Shown piece after piece: positions 27,115 through 42,002 of a DNA stretch of 64,000 nucleotides (position 1 is its first letter; the number at the start of each line of letters is the position of its first letter). The translations under genes were made by a program, and so were the position numbers. The notes beneath the pieces were generated by a model that was not told the DNA's origin, ran no database searches, and saw nothing but the letters and a program-made list of their open reading frames with translations. Where the stretch lies: contig NC_092363.1 in the NCBI RefSeq assembly GCF_030848805.1, forward strand, positions 7,998,001 to 8,062,000, given 5' to 3'. Source of the stretch: Temnothorax longispinosus. Lineage: Eukaryota; Arthropoda; Insecta; Hymenoptera; Formicidae.

Positions 27115-29371
27115 TCCCGGGCCAGAGTCGCATACTTATGAAACGTTAAAGGCTCCTTTGAGTCCTGTCCAGCTATGCTCTCTGCCGTTTGTGCCAGAAC
27201 ACTTCCTAATTACGTTACGAACACACGGTAGAAATGTAGCACGAAACGCACGGCAATCTAAGAGCGCGTTCGAAAGGAATACATTGGATGACTATAGCTA
27301 GAAATCTCAACTAGACAAATAAAATTCAGTTAAAAATTTCAGTGAATTGTCTTTAGAACCGTTGACAATACGATATCTAGTATAATATATTATAACTTAT
27401 TATAACGGATATAACGGATTATAACTTTCAGTTTGTAAAAATATGCTATGCAGATGATTATGTAATTCGTTATTCACCCTAAGAAGATTAATATTATCAT
27501 TGCATTCTCTTCACGGAAGGAAGATGATTGATCAAGTCTCGGCATTCTAGAAATTGTATGAATTCTTCGTAAGACTCCGCGCCGTAATCAAGTTACCCCC
27601 GGACGTTCGTAAGAACGTGGGAATATTTCGTAATAACGATAGATCTACCTCCGGTAAAGTCTGGCAGACGTCTACGGAACCGCTTCGAAAGTTTCGTATG
27701 AAAACAATCCGTAAAGTCTTTACCGCTCTCGATGAAGATTAACCAACTTTCCTCCAGTTGATTTATCCCCTCGAATCTTCTCTATCGCCGGAGAGATGTT
27801 TACCGTAGTTATGACGAAATTCTTTTCCCCACGGCATGTAATTACCGTCGCGTAATCGTTATCGAGCTCGAATCCGCTTTCACAATTCACTTTTTGTAAA
27901 TTATGTGCTTAGTAGCAGTTGTATTTTTCATTTTTCAAAATAATATAGGACGAGTAGGAAATCATATGTTTCTAAAGTTTTATATAACTGGCTATACAAT
28001 ATTAGACATCGCACACGTGTATCTAATATATTCTATCAAAATATATAGTCAATTCCTTTTTTAATATAAACTCGCTTGCGTAAAACACGAAATCAAGTGG
28101 GAACGATGTTCGATAATTCGAGCTGCCCTCGCTTTTGGTTGCTGTGTCGCTGCCTGTCGGTGTGTCATCGCCGGCGGCTGCGAGCGTTCGATTAATGCAT
28201 TTTTTATTATTTTCTGCTATGGAAAACAAACGCCGTAACAAGAGCCGCGCTACCGAGAATTCAACATTTCCATTGTTTTTAATTCAACGATCGCGCGCGG
28301 GGGCACTCACAATGCGCGGTGCTTCCACAGGCGCTGTGCACAGTTTGAAAATTTAATCCTCCCAACCCTTTCGCCGCTTTTTGTCCGGACTACGCGCTTT
28401 TTTCTCCCTGTAGGGCCCCTAGGAACTACGTTGTTGCCCTCCCCTTTCAGGTTTCGCTCTTCACAGACGGACATCCGGCGGTACGTGCGATTTAATCCTT
28501 GCGAAGTAAATCCCGTGCCAGGCGCAGGCAGAAAGACAAAGGCATTCCATTAACACAGGAGCAAGCAGCTTGTATGTTATATGCGCCTACATGTGCGCGA
28601 CTATGAAGTAAGGCAAGCGTGCAATATAATAAAGACTTGTGTATCTTTTACCAGATTTGCAATCAGCACATTCAATTTTGTCGCCTAAACATCGTGTTGC
28701 CTAAATTGTGCAATCCTAAAATAAGCTCGTAGAAAACAATGATAACAGTATCGTTATCGACTCAATCATCTTGAGAGATTTTTTTATAAGCTCTTATAGA
28801 TAAATATTTCTTTAGTACTTTTCCTTTCCTCGATATTAAATATTAGACCGGCCCATTGAGAAAGCTGTCACTAGCACGAGGGATCCCACCCTTATATTCC
28901 TCTGCTTCATAGAATGCTATTTACCCAATTTGACTATTAAAATCCTGAGTGTCTTGCGTGATCTATCATTGTCGTTATTTAATCTCCGTGATTTAAATCA
29001 GTAGTACAGTAGAGTCTCCCCTATCGTAACCTGTCGAAGAAAAAAACACGAGAGAAAGCTACGAGAGAAGGGTAAATGAAAGAAGAACGCGATGAAAGAG
29101 AGCCCGGAGAGGTCGCCGATTCTTCAGCCGTTATTTCCGCTCGATTGGGGACTCGCCTGTCGGTGGCTGTCGTTGACACTGCCTTTCACACCGGCCGAAC
29201 GAAGTGGCAGCGAAATAGGTGCCGGCGATGATACAATGGCAGGCCGCGTGTACCGTCTTTGTGTCACGCACACGAGATGAAGTTCATATTCCCGATCAAC
29301 TATCGCGATTGCGAGTGGGACAAACGCGTTCAAGCCGAATCACTTCGTTCGACAGAAAACTGATAATTTCT

Positions 29372-29395
29372 ACCTGCCTGCCTGCCTGCCTGCCG
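29372..29395. repeat. (CCTG)n tetranucleotide repeat
   Basis: Five to six CCTG/CTGC units in tandem ahead of GATATATGAAG. Confidence 0.92.
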
Positions 29396-29635
29396 ATATA
29401 TGAAGCCGCGATACGCTTTACTACAAAAGTAAGATGAATGCCAAGATTACACCTCGCTTCGGGAAATAGAAGTGCCAAATTTTGCGTGATAAACGTTTGT
29501 TCCATAAAATGGACATCTCTCTGCAACTTATTCGATTTAAGAGATTTACAAATTTAAAAAAGTAAAAATTTCTAAAAAATAATGTGATCTAATATATAAT
29601 TATGAAAAATATAATTTATATATACGTATGTATAT

Positions 29636-29639
<4 letters not shown>

Positions 29640-29695
<56 letters not shown>
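29640..29695. repeat. (GA)n microsatellite
   Basis: An uninterrupted GA tract of 55-56 bp, preceded by AT-rich DNA. It is among the longest pure dinucleotide tracts in the window. Confidence 0.98.
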
Positions 29696-29697
<2 letters not shown>

Positions 29698-32359
29698 ACA
29701 TTTGTATATCAGGATCAGGTGTGAGCAACACGCAGTATAAAAATTTCAAAGTAAATGTTTCTCTCTCTAGTTTCAAAGTGCAGTAGTGCAAAGGGCAGTT
29801 AGTTTAATTTGCTTGATTAAATCCACGTAGTGGACTATAGAAGCGACATTTACATGCAATGTTGAACAGTGCAACACACGCGTCTCAAATGGACGACATA
29901 ACACGGGTTGACAGGCGACGTATCAGTCAGTCCAATAAACAGACGAGCGGACAATATCTTGCAATATGCCCGGGCTTTCTCCATGGGCGCATATAACCTT
30001 CCTATTTACTCGGATACATGGAAAACCGGTTATTGGTCCGTACTCGCAATAGGCAAATCAATACATGCATATCGGGATATCCGTCTTCGATTCATCGTAG
30101 AGCGCAGAAAAATTTATCGGAAGCATACAAAGCGATATGTATATAAACTGTATTGCGGCGCAACTTTAAAAATGAGAAATTGAATTTATTATTTAGAGCA
30201 AGAAAACATTTTATATACAAGATAAATTATGATATTTATATTATATATTATATATTATTGAGTTGTACTAGTCAACCATGGTATAAATATCATTGAATTA
30301 TCTACAAAGAATTTTAATTTAATAAATCATCACATCTTAATTTCTAGCAATTTACTATGATATCTGATCTGCATTCTGTGAAATATATTTGCACAATGAG
30401 ATTTCTATATATAATGTTATAGGTATTCAATTTCAAAGAAGTATTCATATTTTTAATTTCTCAAAATTTGAGGAAATATAATATAAAGTAAAGATAATTT
30501 GATAATATTTTGGATTAATTTTTCTTTTAGATGTAAAAATTTTATTTTTACTTTTGACCACGTACGATGTAAAAAGTCTATAATAAAATTCTATCGCAAT
30601 ATCACAAGAAATTTTGTAGCTGACAATTAAAAAATAATATGTCGAATTTCCTGCCATCAAAATGTCTTATTTTCCTCTAAGTAACCGTTACCATTTGCCT
30701 GACGTTTCTAATCAATTTCATCAAAATTTAAAGATATCTCATGCACATCTCAAAAATTGCCATGCACAATGAAATGAAAATTGAATAATTGGCTCGCGCG
30801 TAAAATTGATATCGCTTTCTCGGCGTGCGTTACGGATCAGCAAATACAATTGCGTGTTACTGGCAATGTTCCGATCGTAAGTTATTGGAGTTTCTATGAA
30901 GCAACCAAGTTCGGGGATCCTTGCCAACCAGACCAATCCATGCGGTTAATTCGCTCGTGCACTTTGAAACTCGATAAACTCATGGATTGCTCGTCATAAT
31001 TGTACACCGATGTCGTTACTATAGTGATCCTACGGTACGTTGCCCACGGCCAGATACATTTAAAGCATAAGACCATTTTCTGTTGCTGAATGGAAAACAG
31101 TCGAGCATATCGATTTAGGCTTTAGACAGCGTGCGCCTGATATTCATGGGTGAATCATGTGTTTCCACTATTTAGGGATACGTATAATAATCTAATTGCT
31201 AGAACTATTCATAAATTACAAAAGATGTTTCGGTATCATCTGGATCATTTCGCAGCATGTTCACGTAGAGGGAGGATAAGGCAAAAGTCATAACCCGAGT
31301 CTAACACTTTGAAGTAATTTCGTTCAATTTTCGAGAAACTTTCCGAGTGGCAACTTGTGCATAAGAAACATATTGCACTGCGTTGCTTCGTGCAGTCACA
31401 ATAGTGATCCTCCACCCCCCACTGCTAGAGTAAGAATAACTTTAGTTTCGACATCTTCTAATAACAGTATTCTCTTGCAATTTAATTATGAATCTTTTTG
31501 TAACATTATACAGAAGAGTGTAAAAATAATAAATTTTACTTACTTTCTTTTAAACAGGGTAATTTTTTAATTTTTAATGCTTTACGTTTAACGTACAAAA
31601 TAAGCTATATTCAATATATGATTTTTTAATCTCTGGTGGAGAAAACCAAAAACTTGTGAAAGAAACTATCTTAGATTTAGTATAATAATTTTTTCCAAAT
31701 TATAACTTACGCGAATCTAAATAATAAAACAAGATATTAATTTTTGGCTGCTAATAATTATAATTTCTTTCTAATTGTAAGTTTAGGACTGGTGACAAAA
31801 AAGTGGCGTCAGGATAGAATTAGAAGAGACTGCATAATAATCCGCAAAAGTTAGTCCTATTTAGCAGGACGATTGGCTATAGTGACCGACACGGTCGAAC
31901 AATTAACTGACGCCGCTCCTCGTTTGAAATCAGACAATTGCTGGATATCACGCTATTTTTATTACATCCCGGTTTTTCGGTTGAAAGTCGCGTGAATTTA
32001 AGGCTTACGTACAACTGCAATTGCTTTTGATTGTGGTCCGTTTGTTTAAACAATGTCCCGTCCAGACGGATTAACGAAGTTAAAGGATCGCTCAAGATAT
32101 ATATAGGTCCATTTATCGTGGGAAAATCCTCGAGGAATAGTTTACTCGTTAATTTCTTTCTTAGCGAAAATTCGATGGCCACGACGGACTGTACAAAGTA
32201 ACGGAGTTATCCTAAATGCAAGCACGAAGCAACGTAGAATTGCGACAGAACGTAATTCACCGAAGAAAAAGAGAATCGAGTATCCCGAGTATCCGTTGCC
32301 TTGAGCGGACGCGCGTCGCTCGATTTGCAATTCAAGGTATAGTAAATTGGGAAGTGATC

Positions 32360-32378
32360 GGGAGGGGGAGGGGGAGGG
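32360..32378 (+). other. Compact G-quadruplex motif
   Basis: The sequence is GGG-A-GGGGG-A-GGGGG-A-GGG: four G-runs of at least three with single-A loops, the textbook form of a very stable parallel quadruplex. It is an isolated motif, not part of a long GA tract. If the enclosing dpr transcript is +, the quadruplex would also exist in the pre-mRNA. Confidence 0.9.
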
Positions 32379-35300
32379 AAGATGCACTAGAGCGGCGCTC
32401 GTCCGAAACAAGTGAAGGTTTCATGAGATTGCATTCAGATCGGATTAATTACGTCTATCATGGTCCAGTCTTTTCTGATTGGACACGCGGGAGATGCGGT
32501 TTCCCTACTATTGGACGTGGCCGTTTTAAATGGCAACTAAATGTCAGTTGAAACAGATTTCTAATGACTGAATATACATATATCCATGAGATATCATAAT
32601 TCCCCTAAAAATCTTTTAGGGAAAAATTCTTTAACAACGTAGAGTACATTTTCCATAGCAGAATAACCAAGAGAAATTATTTATTTAATGGAAAGTTAAA
32701 TTGAATGACTTGACAAGTAATAATAAAATAATATCGTTACTTGAATAAATTTTCCATCAAAATTTTTTTCTTTGTTTCAAGATCGTTTTAAGAAACTTTT
32801 AAAATTTTCAAAAAAAAAAACGCATCGTAAGTGTCACCGTAATTCTTTGATGTCATATTATGATTATATAGCATAAACAGCAGATGTAATATCATAAAAG
32901 CTGATTGTGAGAGAGTACGAAAAACTTTATATCTCACCTCCTTTATTCCATTTCGTCGTCGCTCAAAATATACGTGTATATGCACCGCGACACGCGCGTA
33001 TTACTTCACGCTCCATACACGGAGAGAGCAGTCCGTAAATTTCTATTTCTTTACGGCTCTATATGTGCTCCGAACATGGACACGTTGCAGTCGAGAAAGT
33101 GCGCGAAGAACCGCATTGCGGCGTACGGCAAAGAAAAAAGGAATAAAAAAGATATTTATTCTTATGTGTGTGTGTAGATATTTTTGTCCTATATAATATA
33201 GTCTGCGGCCATGGGATATATAAAGAAATGAAAAATAAAAGATATATAATTGCACTTTCAGGGATAATAAGCCAACGGGAGATAAAAGAGTTTACACTTA
33301 ATTATATTCTCTTAGTGGTTTTGATGTAATTTTAAAATATGAAAAATGTAAACGCATCCATGGAACGATGATGTAGATCTAATACAGAGCCCGGTATAAC
33401 AATGCTTACAATAGTCAAGCTATTTGTGGGTTCGATATTTTTGCTGCCTTTGATCTCACTGTTAGGACAGTTTAAAGTGCTCACTTAAAAGTTTTCTCGT
33501 TGCCGCCTACAGACCGATTCGCCGTCACGCTTGTGTTTTCTTTAGGAATAGCTCAAACGATTCTTCCGGCTGACAGCTCGTCTCCCCGCCCCCCTCCAAT
33601 TCATGTACTAACTACATTAAAACCAGAGATATTTTTGATATATGTACGTCACCGTTGCACGCTTTAACAATTTTGATTTATTTCTATTTCCATTCAAAAG
33701 AGTATGACTTCAGAAGAAGTTATATATATAGATATCAAATTGATGTACGATACAAAAATTTTTAGATTCCTCTGTTCATAAAAACAAAAAAACAATTGCA
33801 ATAAAGTTGTTTGAGTCTGTATTGGATATTTCTGCAATTATGTATTATTTGTTATTTATACGTCGAGGATATTCTAGCATAGTAAAAAATATACTGCACC
33901 TGCGTTTTAGAATCATGTAAAAAAACGTGCCATTTAAAAAAATAGTAAAGTTTTATATGCATATATTAATTATATGTATGTATTTCCGTTTCACAATTCT
34001 CTATTTTCAGGCAAATAAAAATGACCATAAATCTTCTGAATATAGTTATAGTTTTACAGTTACAAAATTTCTCATTGATACCATCGATATAGCCTACATA
34101 AAAAGTGTACAAGTGTCTGATAGTATACGACGCAGGTTGCAGTTATATATAAAAAAAAAAAAGAATAGTGAAAATTACAGGGGTTACACCATAGAAATGC
34201 AGCTATAAGGGTTCCATGGCGTTACTTGACACTAGTTTCTCCTGAGACGACTGATGTGACGACAAGCGACGGAAATTGATGCATTTCTTCCGTCGACGTT
34301 CCCGCGATTATGCAACGCGATTATGTAACGTGAAATCTCCCGATTTCGCGTGGCTGGTGATGTACATCTGAATCGCGCGATGCGCTATTCAATTTACAGC
34401 TTTTCTAGAATTTATACGTGAAAATTTAAAATAACAGCAAAATTTCATGTCGCTAATGCCAGGTAATCCAACAAGACAAAAATTACACGACAAAAATCTC
34501 AATATAGAACAATGTGTTTAAAGTTGTAAATGCGATAAACAAATTATACCAAAGCATCCGAGAATGAAGCGGGGTGTTTGTCATATACGCGCGTGCGACT
34601 GCATAAACATACGTATTACATTATCAAGTATCGACACTTGGCGCAATACGCTATTACCGGGAGACAACATTAATTTCTAGCGACTAGTCCAGCGTTTGTG
34701 AACACGCGAGTGGACGGACAATAAATCGTCACCGCAGTCGCGTTTAAAATTTGTGGTCGACCGCATCTGTACAATACATAAATCCCTTCCACATCCATTC
34801 GATGTGGCCATATACGTTTATCGATGCGAACGGAAATGTAACTTAAAAATAATTCTAAATTAGGGCATTACCGTGAAATCGACAGCGTCCAATAATGCCT
34901 ACAACAACGGGAATTCTGTTATTCGCGAGGAAGATACGTATTTAATGTATTTCGCGCGATAAGCTCCAACGCGGCCGAGTACGCGCCGTGTTTAACGCGG
35001 ATGAACGAAACCGCGCAAAACGCGGCTCTTTATTGCTCGTCAGCAGGTGGGACTCAATTAGGGGCGGCCGCGAATTTGCATAAATAGTGCGGAACGAGCA
35101 TCGCGTACACGCGTCGCATCAGCCGCGTTGCAATGGCCGTTCGAATGATCGTAATAGCTCGCTGGCGTCGACGCCCGATACATATGTCACACGCGCGCGG
35201 TGGCGGTGTTCGGTAATGCCAGGCTCTAACGATAGATTTTTTTTGTTATGAGTTTGCAGCCAATTATATCTAACAAAATTCGAAAATAGGCCATTATTTA

Positions 35301-35432
35301 TTATTACTTAATGCTTAATATTAAATTTCAATTATAACTCAAATTAACATTCTGGAAGACTAAATTCTATTTGAGCTTAAAGTTTAATCGATCGCAAGAA
35401 GCTGTCATTAAAATTAGGGTCAGGATTCTAGA

Positions 35433-35444
35433 ACACCCTGTATA
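35433..35444. other. Short motif resembling a DNA-transposon end
   Basis: ACACCCTGTATA, related to the word at 13387-13401. It follows TCTAGA and precedes CpG-rich DNA. No inverted partner was found nearby. Confidence 0.3.
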
Positions 35445-38400
35445 CACTCCGTCCTCGTAATCGGGCTTCGCGCTATCTCAATTAATTGCCGTCACATTAT
35501 TTGCGGTCGGCGGAGCTCGCCTAACCCGTTGCCTCGTTTTCGGCCGCGCTCATTCACCGGTATGCTCTATCATCGAGTCGGGCGCGCTCAACGAAATCGG
35601 TTAATTCCGGATTACCCGCAATCGCAAAATGGCCCTTGCTTTGGTCCTTTTCGCACCGCGGTCCAATTTGCGCGCGATTAGATAACGAGAGCTGACGCTG
35701 ACGGTGATATAACTGCGATTGTTATATCACTTGTAGAGGAAAATACACATCAAGGAAAGACTAGGAAAGACGAGCAATAAAAATGTATTTCTCGATGAAG
35801 AATTTGTAAGGATAGTTTTTCTTCAGTAGAAATTTAAACGGCAGCATAATTATGTAGTACACAGTTAAAGACTTTTGGTGAGTCAAACTACAAGAGTAAC
35901 GAAACTTTATTTCCAGTTAATTTCAAAGGGAGTTTACTTTGATAGGGACCTAGTTTGGGAATTACTTATCGAGATATTTAATGTTGGAAAGTTGAATGTT
36001 GGAAGAATTAATCTTGGAAGTTCACGCTGGGAGTCAAACAAATCGCTGAAAATTATTTTCTTATTTTGCTAGATTCTATTACGCAACGCGCTTCGTACGT
36101 TCTCCAATGTGAAAGTTTTTTTAATTGTCTAATTATCTGTTTTTAATTACAAAACTTTCCGATGAAATTTTTCTTAAAACTTGTTGCAAAATACAAGTCA
36201 ATCTGTTTATATATGTCAGAACAACGGTAATTTGTATTTTTACTGGTCTATTTAGCGATAATAAGTCATTGCGTCAGAAACAACGTGCGACGTAGATATA
36301 CGAAATCAAGCGAATCGTTATCGGGATATTTTTAAAGCCATAAATGTGTAAACGTTAAAGTATTGCCGACATATGACCTAGGCTCGTATTTATGCAGTGA
36401 CATTTCATTTTACCGTCATCAAATATTATTACATGTTATTCTGCGGCGAACCGTGTTCACCCAACCGTCTGTTCCGTCAGTCATTAAAGTATAATCGAGT
36501 CCTGTTGTGGCTTGATGTGCGCACATGCAGGTATGCACCTACACACACTCCCACACGCGCACGATCTATTTAAATCGCTTAAATTGGATACCGCCGTGCA
36601 ACGAATTTACTCGTTAATTTTTGGCAAGTGTCGTATCTGCCAAGCGTTCAACACACTTTCTGGTTTTGTTAACGATTACACAGGAAGTTGACGGTAATAA
36701 TCAGTTGGGTATTAACCATTATTGTGCCGAGGCGATCCAATCATATAGAATCGATTGCCTCAGTTTCAACTACAAAATTGCGCTCGATATTACTGTGACG
36801 AGTGATAAATTATCAGGTGCGAATTCATTTCGCGCAAAGTGCGTGTCGATTAATTGCAGCCACTTTATTTACCAAGAGAGTACCTATATTACGGACGTAT
36901 CCTCTTCCATATGTCCAATATGTTAATATCGATTAATATTATATATATAGATAGTATTTGCTTCCGACATCGCGTTATTATATTCTGTTAATTCCCTATA
37001 CTTTTTATTTTTATTATATGCATATTTATCTACTACATTTGCTGTGCACATATTTTCTCCTATATTGTTAAATTTTATTCAATGCCGTTTGTTTACTAGC
37101 CCTTAGCTATTTTATCCGGGATAGCGTGATAAACTAATTTAAGCTCGATATCTCTAGGGATTGAAACAATATTTATGTTTTTCTTATGTTATTGTATACA
37201 AATGATGATATTATACATACATATGTCTCTCTTTGCTGCTCTTGTTTGGATCGCGTCACCTACATTCGGATTGCGTAATGTTAATTTCTCGATTTTTTAA
37301 TTGTTGAGCTCTTTTTCAAATAAAGAAAGAAAAATAGAAAATTTATTGATACAACATATTTTACGCTATTGTCGCAAATTTCATCATATTTTATTATATC
37401 GTCAAGAGAAAACTTATAAATATTAATTTTAAAATAGCTTTGCAAAATCTAAAGATTATTTCGCTAATGCGCAATAACGGATTAATTTTTGTTTCGAAAA
37501 TCAAAACGATTTCATTACAACACCAAAATGCATTTGATAGAAATAACCGCGCGTTTTGCTTCAGCAAGAAATTCATATTTCTATCAACTTTATGCAATAA
37601 GATTTTTTTATTTTGCTAACAGAACAGATTTGTGTAATATCGAATAATTGATTGTGGTAGGAAAATTTGAACGTTTTCATATTGAATATGTAGTAGCAGC
37701 AGCGACAGTTTTACCGCGACAGCAAAATTCCCCGTGCATATTTTGGAGAGTTCGTTCGAACAACGTATTTATATCACGCGATCGATGCATGATAAATCTC
37801 GCAAAAATATCCATACATCTCATACCAATAATCTGAATAATCCTATGAAGCCAAATACTTCATTTAGATTATAAATAATTCGAGGATATTATCGCCGTCA
37901 TAGTCTCTAAATACGTTTGCGGGTCGATGTACGGTATTTTAGCCCGCATCATTTTAACGGATTACCACGGGCTGATTTCCAATAGAGAAACAGGCGATAA
38001 CTCGTGTGCTTGTCTCTCGCTTGTATTTATCCGCTCGTTCGCGCATTCAACCTAGTTTTACGCCGATCGATACTATCGTTCGCTCCTGATAAAAATCACA
38101 CGAGCTCTTTGATATCGCAAGATAATGCGTCGTATTATTTTCGCTTCGCACAACGTAAGAGAAAAGAGTGAAAGAAGATCATAGTGCGAAAACCGAGATG
38201 AGTTTTCAGAGGGAAGACCTTTCTTCTCAACGTGCATAAATAGCGTATCCTGCGAGAATTCACGCTTTTTCCTCTCTTCACTCTCTCTCTCACGCGCGCA
38301 TCCTCTCAAAAAATTAGAGACTACATTGAGAGTATCAAACAGGATGAGGTAGAGAGTCGCGGGTGAGACTTGATAACTAGATACATCACCCAGCAGGAGC

Positions 38401-41400
38401 GCGGAAAAGGATGCGCGGCAGCCGGAGATCGCTGGGATTGCATTTCCATTAGTTAATTTACTTTCCTGGGGGAGATCCCGCCCTTAAAACTGCCTGCAGC
38501 AGTACTTGGAGACGTCCGAGCGCAAAGTATCTGCATTAAGCCAGCGACTCGCGATTAAAATTTCCTTCCTTTCCCGGCCAAGTTATCGTGGGTAAGGGGC
38601 GTTAACTTTGCTTCAAAAAACGAGTAATTAGATAATTCATTTCTGCATTTGCCTTCGGTAAACACATATTTTTCACAGGCTAAACTTGGATTAATCTATA
38701 TTTCGACGTTATAAGGAGATAAAATTAGACATTATATATAACAAATCTGATCGGTATTTTCGTACATCACTTTTGTTTAGCGCTAAAGCTCATTGTCAGT
38801 CATATCTAGAATTGAATACATGATATGAAATGCGAACATATTTCTCCAACTGTTCAACAATATGTTTCAATGTCTATGAATTTGTTATGGACGACATTCT
38901 AATTTTTGCACGACTAGATTCTCTCTCTCTCGATTCTTGGCACGCCGCGCGGAAATGACGGTTTATTTGTCATCGTGCGACTTCTTTGTCCCTCGCGCAC
39001 AGCCCAAGAGCACTATTTTATGAAGACATATTGGCTGCATCACGCCGAATGTTTACGATCATCACGCGGATGACTGGGAAAATGTTTCGGATACCCGGCG
39101 GATACGCTCGTGCACGCTTTCTCTCTTTCTCCCAAAGAACTGTATCCGGCCGGAGGGTAAACGAAGTCTGAGGGCGCGCACCGTGGAAAGTCGTTCGATA
39201 CGGGAAGAAAGAAAAATAGGAGCCCCTTTGCTGAGAGATAAAAGGAATCTATGGCCGTGTTTACACGGCGCCCCGAGATTGAAGCTCATTCGGCCATCCT
39301 CGCTCGCTTTTAAATAAAACTCTGGGTTTAGCGCCGCCCATGCTGCTGCATCACGCCCGTTCCATGACCATGCGCGCCGTCGCGCCGTTTTCCCGTTCCC
39401 ATATTTGTTGATCTTGCGTGACGCGAGATAATACTGCAACTGTCATCTATGCCAGGGTTTCTCAAACCCACATATCACCCGTAGACTAATCATATTATAG
39501 TTGGTGGATTCGAATATATTTTGTATTTGTTTAACTCTCGACTGTAGAAAAAATGAAAAATATTTAAAGGAACTTTTAATTTTGCGCAACGAAGGTGACA
39601 TCGTCGAATCTCGAAGAGGAAGGTAAAAGCTCGAAGGGAGCTTTCCCTTTGCATAACGAAAAGTGATGTTATAGCACAGTCGCAGCCCATCGAGCGCAGC
39701 GAAAAGACGAAGCGCGCGATGTAATATCCACGACAGGAACAGCAGAATAATGGAAAAAGAGATGAATGGTTTTTGGGCGCGTGTCGCGGTAAAATAGCAC
39801 GACGTCCTTCGTGATAGGTGGCACCAACATTGCACGGAAGATTAACGCAATTGTCACTTCAACCGGCCTTTAGTAATGGTCGACGGATTTAACCGGACAT
39901 TCCGCAGGGCGCGATAATTACTACGTCGTGGAAAATGACCGGCGAATAAGCGATAATTCGTCATATCGATATTATATTTCGTTAATAAATTCTATCGTAA
40001 GGCTGCGGTAATTACTCTCGTATTGATATAAGGGCATCCATCAATCTAATATTTTGTGCTTAAACAGCGATCTCTGGTGGTGTTGCCGGGGTGTCATACG
40101 TCATGCGATTATGCACGCGACTAAACTCACGTCACACGTAGAGCTTATATAATCGCGTGTCTATTTAAACACTTACACACGATGCATCTTTAATATATCT
40201 TGTAACTATATTTTATGCATGTTTTGGGAGCATTTTTGGAGCAAAAAAAATTTTGTGTTCTCTATTCGCTAAATATGATAGAAATGTAAAAATATATATG
40301 TAATATTATGCTCAGAGCATCATCTTATTTGCGAAATTCCGAATAAGGCAAATGCGATATTATCGGCAAGTTATTTCGACTAGTTCGCACCGTAATCCGA
40401 TGCTGAGCATGCTCATCTATCACCTGGAGCAGAAAACGTAGCTATCGATTTCCCACCGACGTCAATAATCTCGCGCGACGTCGTCGCGACGATGCATCAT
40501 GCAGCCGACCGGCTTCATAAGCAAGCCGGACGTCGTTTAATTACCGGCTCGAGATGTTATCTCGCGGTCTATTATACACTGACGTCGAAAGAAAGTTCTA
40601 GAGTTCATGCGAATGGAGAATGCGAGACTGAGTAATCTAATTACATACGTATTGATGGTTGAGAAAAAATAGGATTAATAGTACTTTTTAAGAGTTATAA
40701 ATAGGAAACTGAAGACCATGCAAAGAATGAGAGGTATTCATCAATACTGAATTCCGGCAACAAAATTACGAGAGAATTATATCAAGCTTTGACGGCATAG
40801 ACATAGATGAAGCCTTTGATGTCTCGGTCCTAGATGAACTGAATGTTTTCGATTCACATCGGGATATAACGCAAACACAGAGAGCCGAGTTGCGACACGC
40901 GTTAGACACGCTTTTCACGTACGTCACCCATGACACGCGGCCGGACTTTATAACGTCCGCTATACCGTGTCGTGTCACCATTCGTTACGTCATGTCGCAC
41001 AATTGGTGACGATGATTACGATGAAAAACGGCACGGGAACGTCTCTCGAGGTTGGCGTGTTGAAAGTCGTGCATCACGGACGCGCAATGTCCAGTCAATT
41101 CTCCAGTGTTTTGCTTTCTCATACATGCACCAGTAACCACTAACGACATAATGCTATTTTAACCGCGCTATTTCTCGACAATTAATTTTAGCCACTATTT
41201 GTCATTCAAAATCGATTAGTTTACAACTAATTGGTAATTAATGGGCTTATTCTAATTAATATTTCATAGTGAAGATCCTTAAGCGTTTTTTGATTCGCGC
41301 ATAATGATAGCGTTGTAACATACAAGTGAATCTTCCTTCTCTATAAGAAAAAGAAGCATTCGAGTTGTCTAGTTGATTCCTCGGGGAAACGTAAAGCCTT

Positions 41401-41648
41401 CTCGAGATGACAAAACTAGTTCGATCGCGGTACGTGCCTATAAATGAAGGAGGGTTCCGTTTTGCTCGGAAATATGATCGATTACTCGGTGGAACCGCGC
41501 ATCCATTTTCTATTTGTACATATCGTGCCGAAATAAATTCTTTTATTGCGCGCTCGTAAACGTAACTGTATTTATATTCGATTCTTGCATGGCTATATTT
41601 TTCACTGTTGCGTCGTAGAAGTTTCATGGTGAGAAATACAAATATTAT

Positions 41649-41697
41649 TATAGCAACCTAAATAAGCTATTAACTAAATATAGCAACCTAAATAAAT
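41649..41697. repeat. Local 30-bp-period duplication
   Basis: ATAGCAACCTAAATAA occurs twice with a 30-bp period. It looks like a recent tandem duplication in AT-rich DNA. Confidence 0.9.
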
Positions 41698-42002
41698 GTT
41701 ATTACTGCGTTGGGACTTGGGAGACGAATAGAATACAAGAGAGTCTATCTTCTATCTTATGCCAGATCCTATGATGAGAATGACGATAAATTGCACGTAA
41801 TTGTACTTATAATATGTTATTTAGATAAAAATACGTTTAATATAGAGACTCCTGGTCGATATAATATACTTTCTACACCCTGAAAGCGAAATACGAAGCA
41901 AAATAGTTGTACGCAGAATGTGATCATATTCGTGAGGAAGCAGGGGATTTCCTCAATATCGGATTAGGTTCGAATAACACCAGTCATTGACTGTCGTTCG
42001 TC

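Larger units (their letters stand above)
21671..32359. other. No gene recognised; probably the intron after the dpr exon
   Basis: CpG-rich from about 21900 to 22760, then AT-rich with many microsatellites. No Ig2 exon (expected to begin by completing a Glu codon, with a GSTINLTC-like motif) was found. ACGTTCGTAAGAACGT at about 27602-27617 is a small perfect dyad of unknown meaning. Confidence 0.65.
32379..42002. other. No gene recognised; probable intron
   Basis: Mostly AT-rich, with CpG-rich islands at about 34250-35170, 35460-35720, 39000-39420 and 40380-40620. Short repeats of the word TTGGAAG occur at about 35983-36020. Nothing matches a known protein motif. Confidence 0.65.

Noticed and set aside
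41955..41990. GGTTCGAAT word resembling a tRNA T-arm
   Set aside because: The flanking sequence does not form the T-stem, and no acceptor stem or A/B box arrangement was found.
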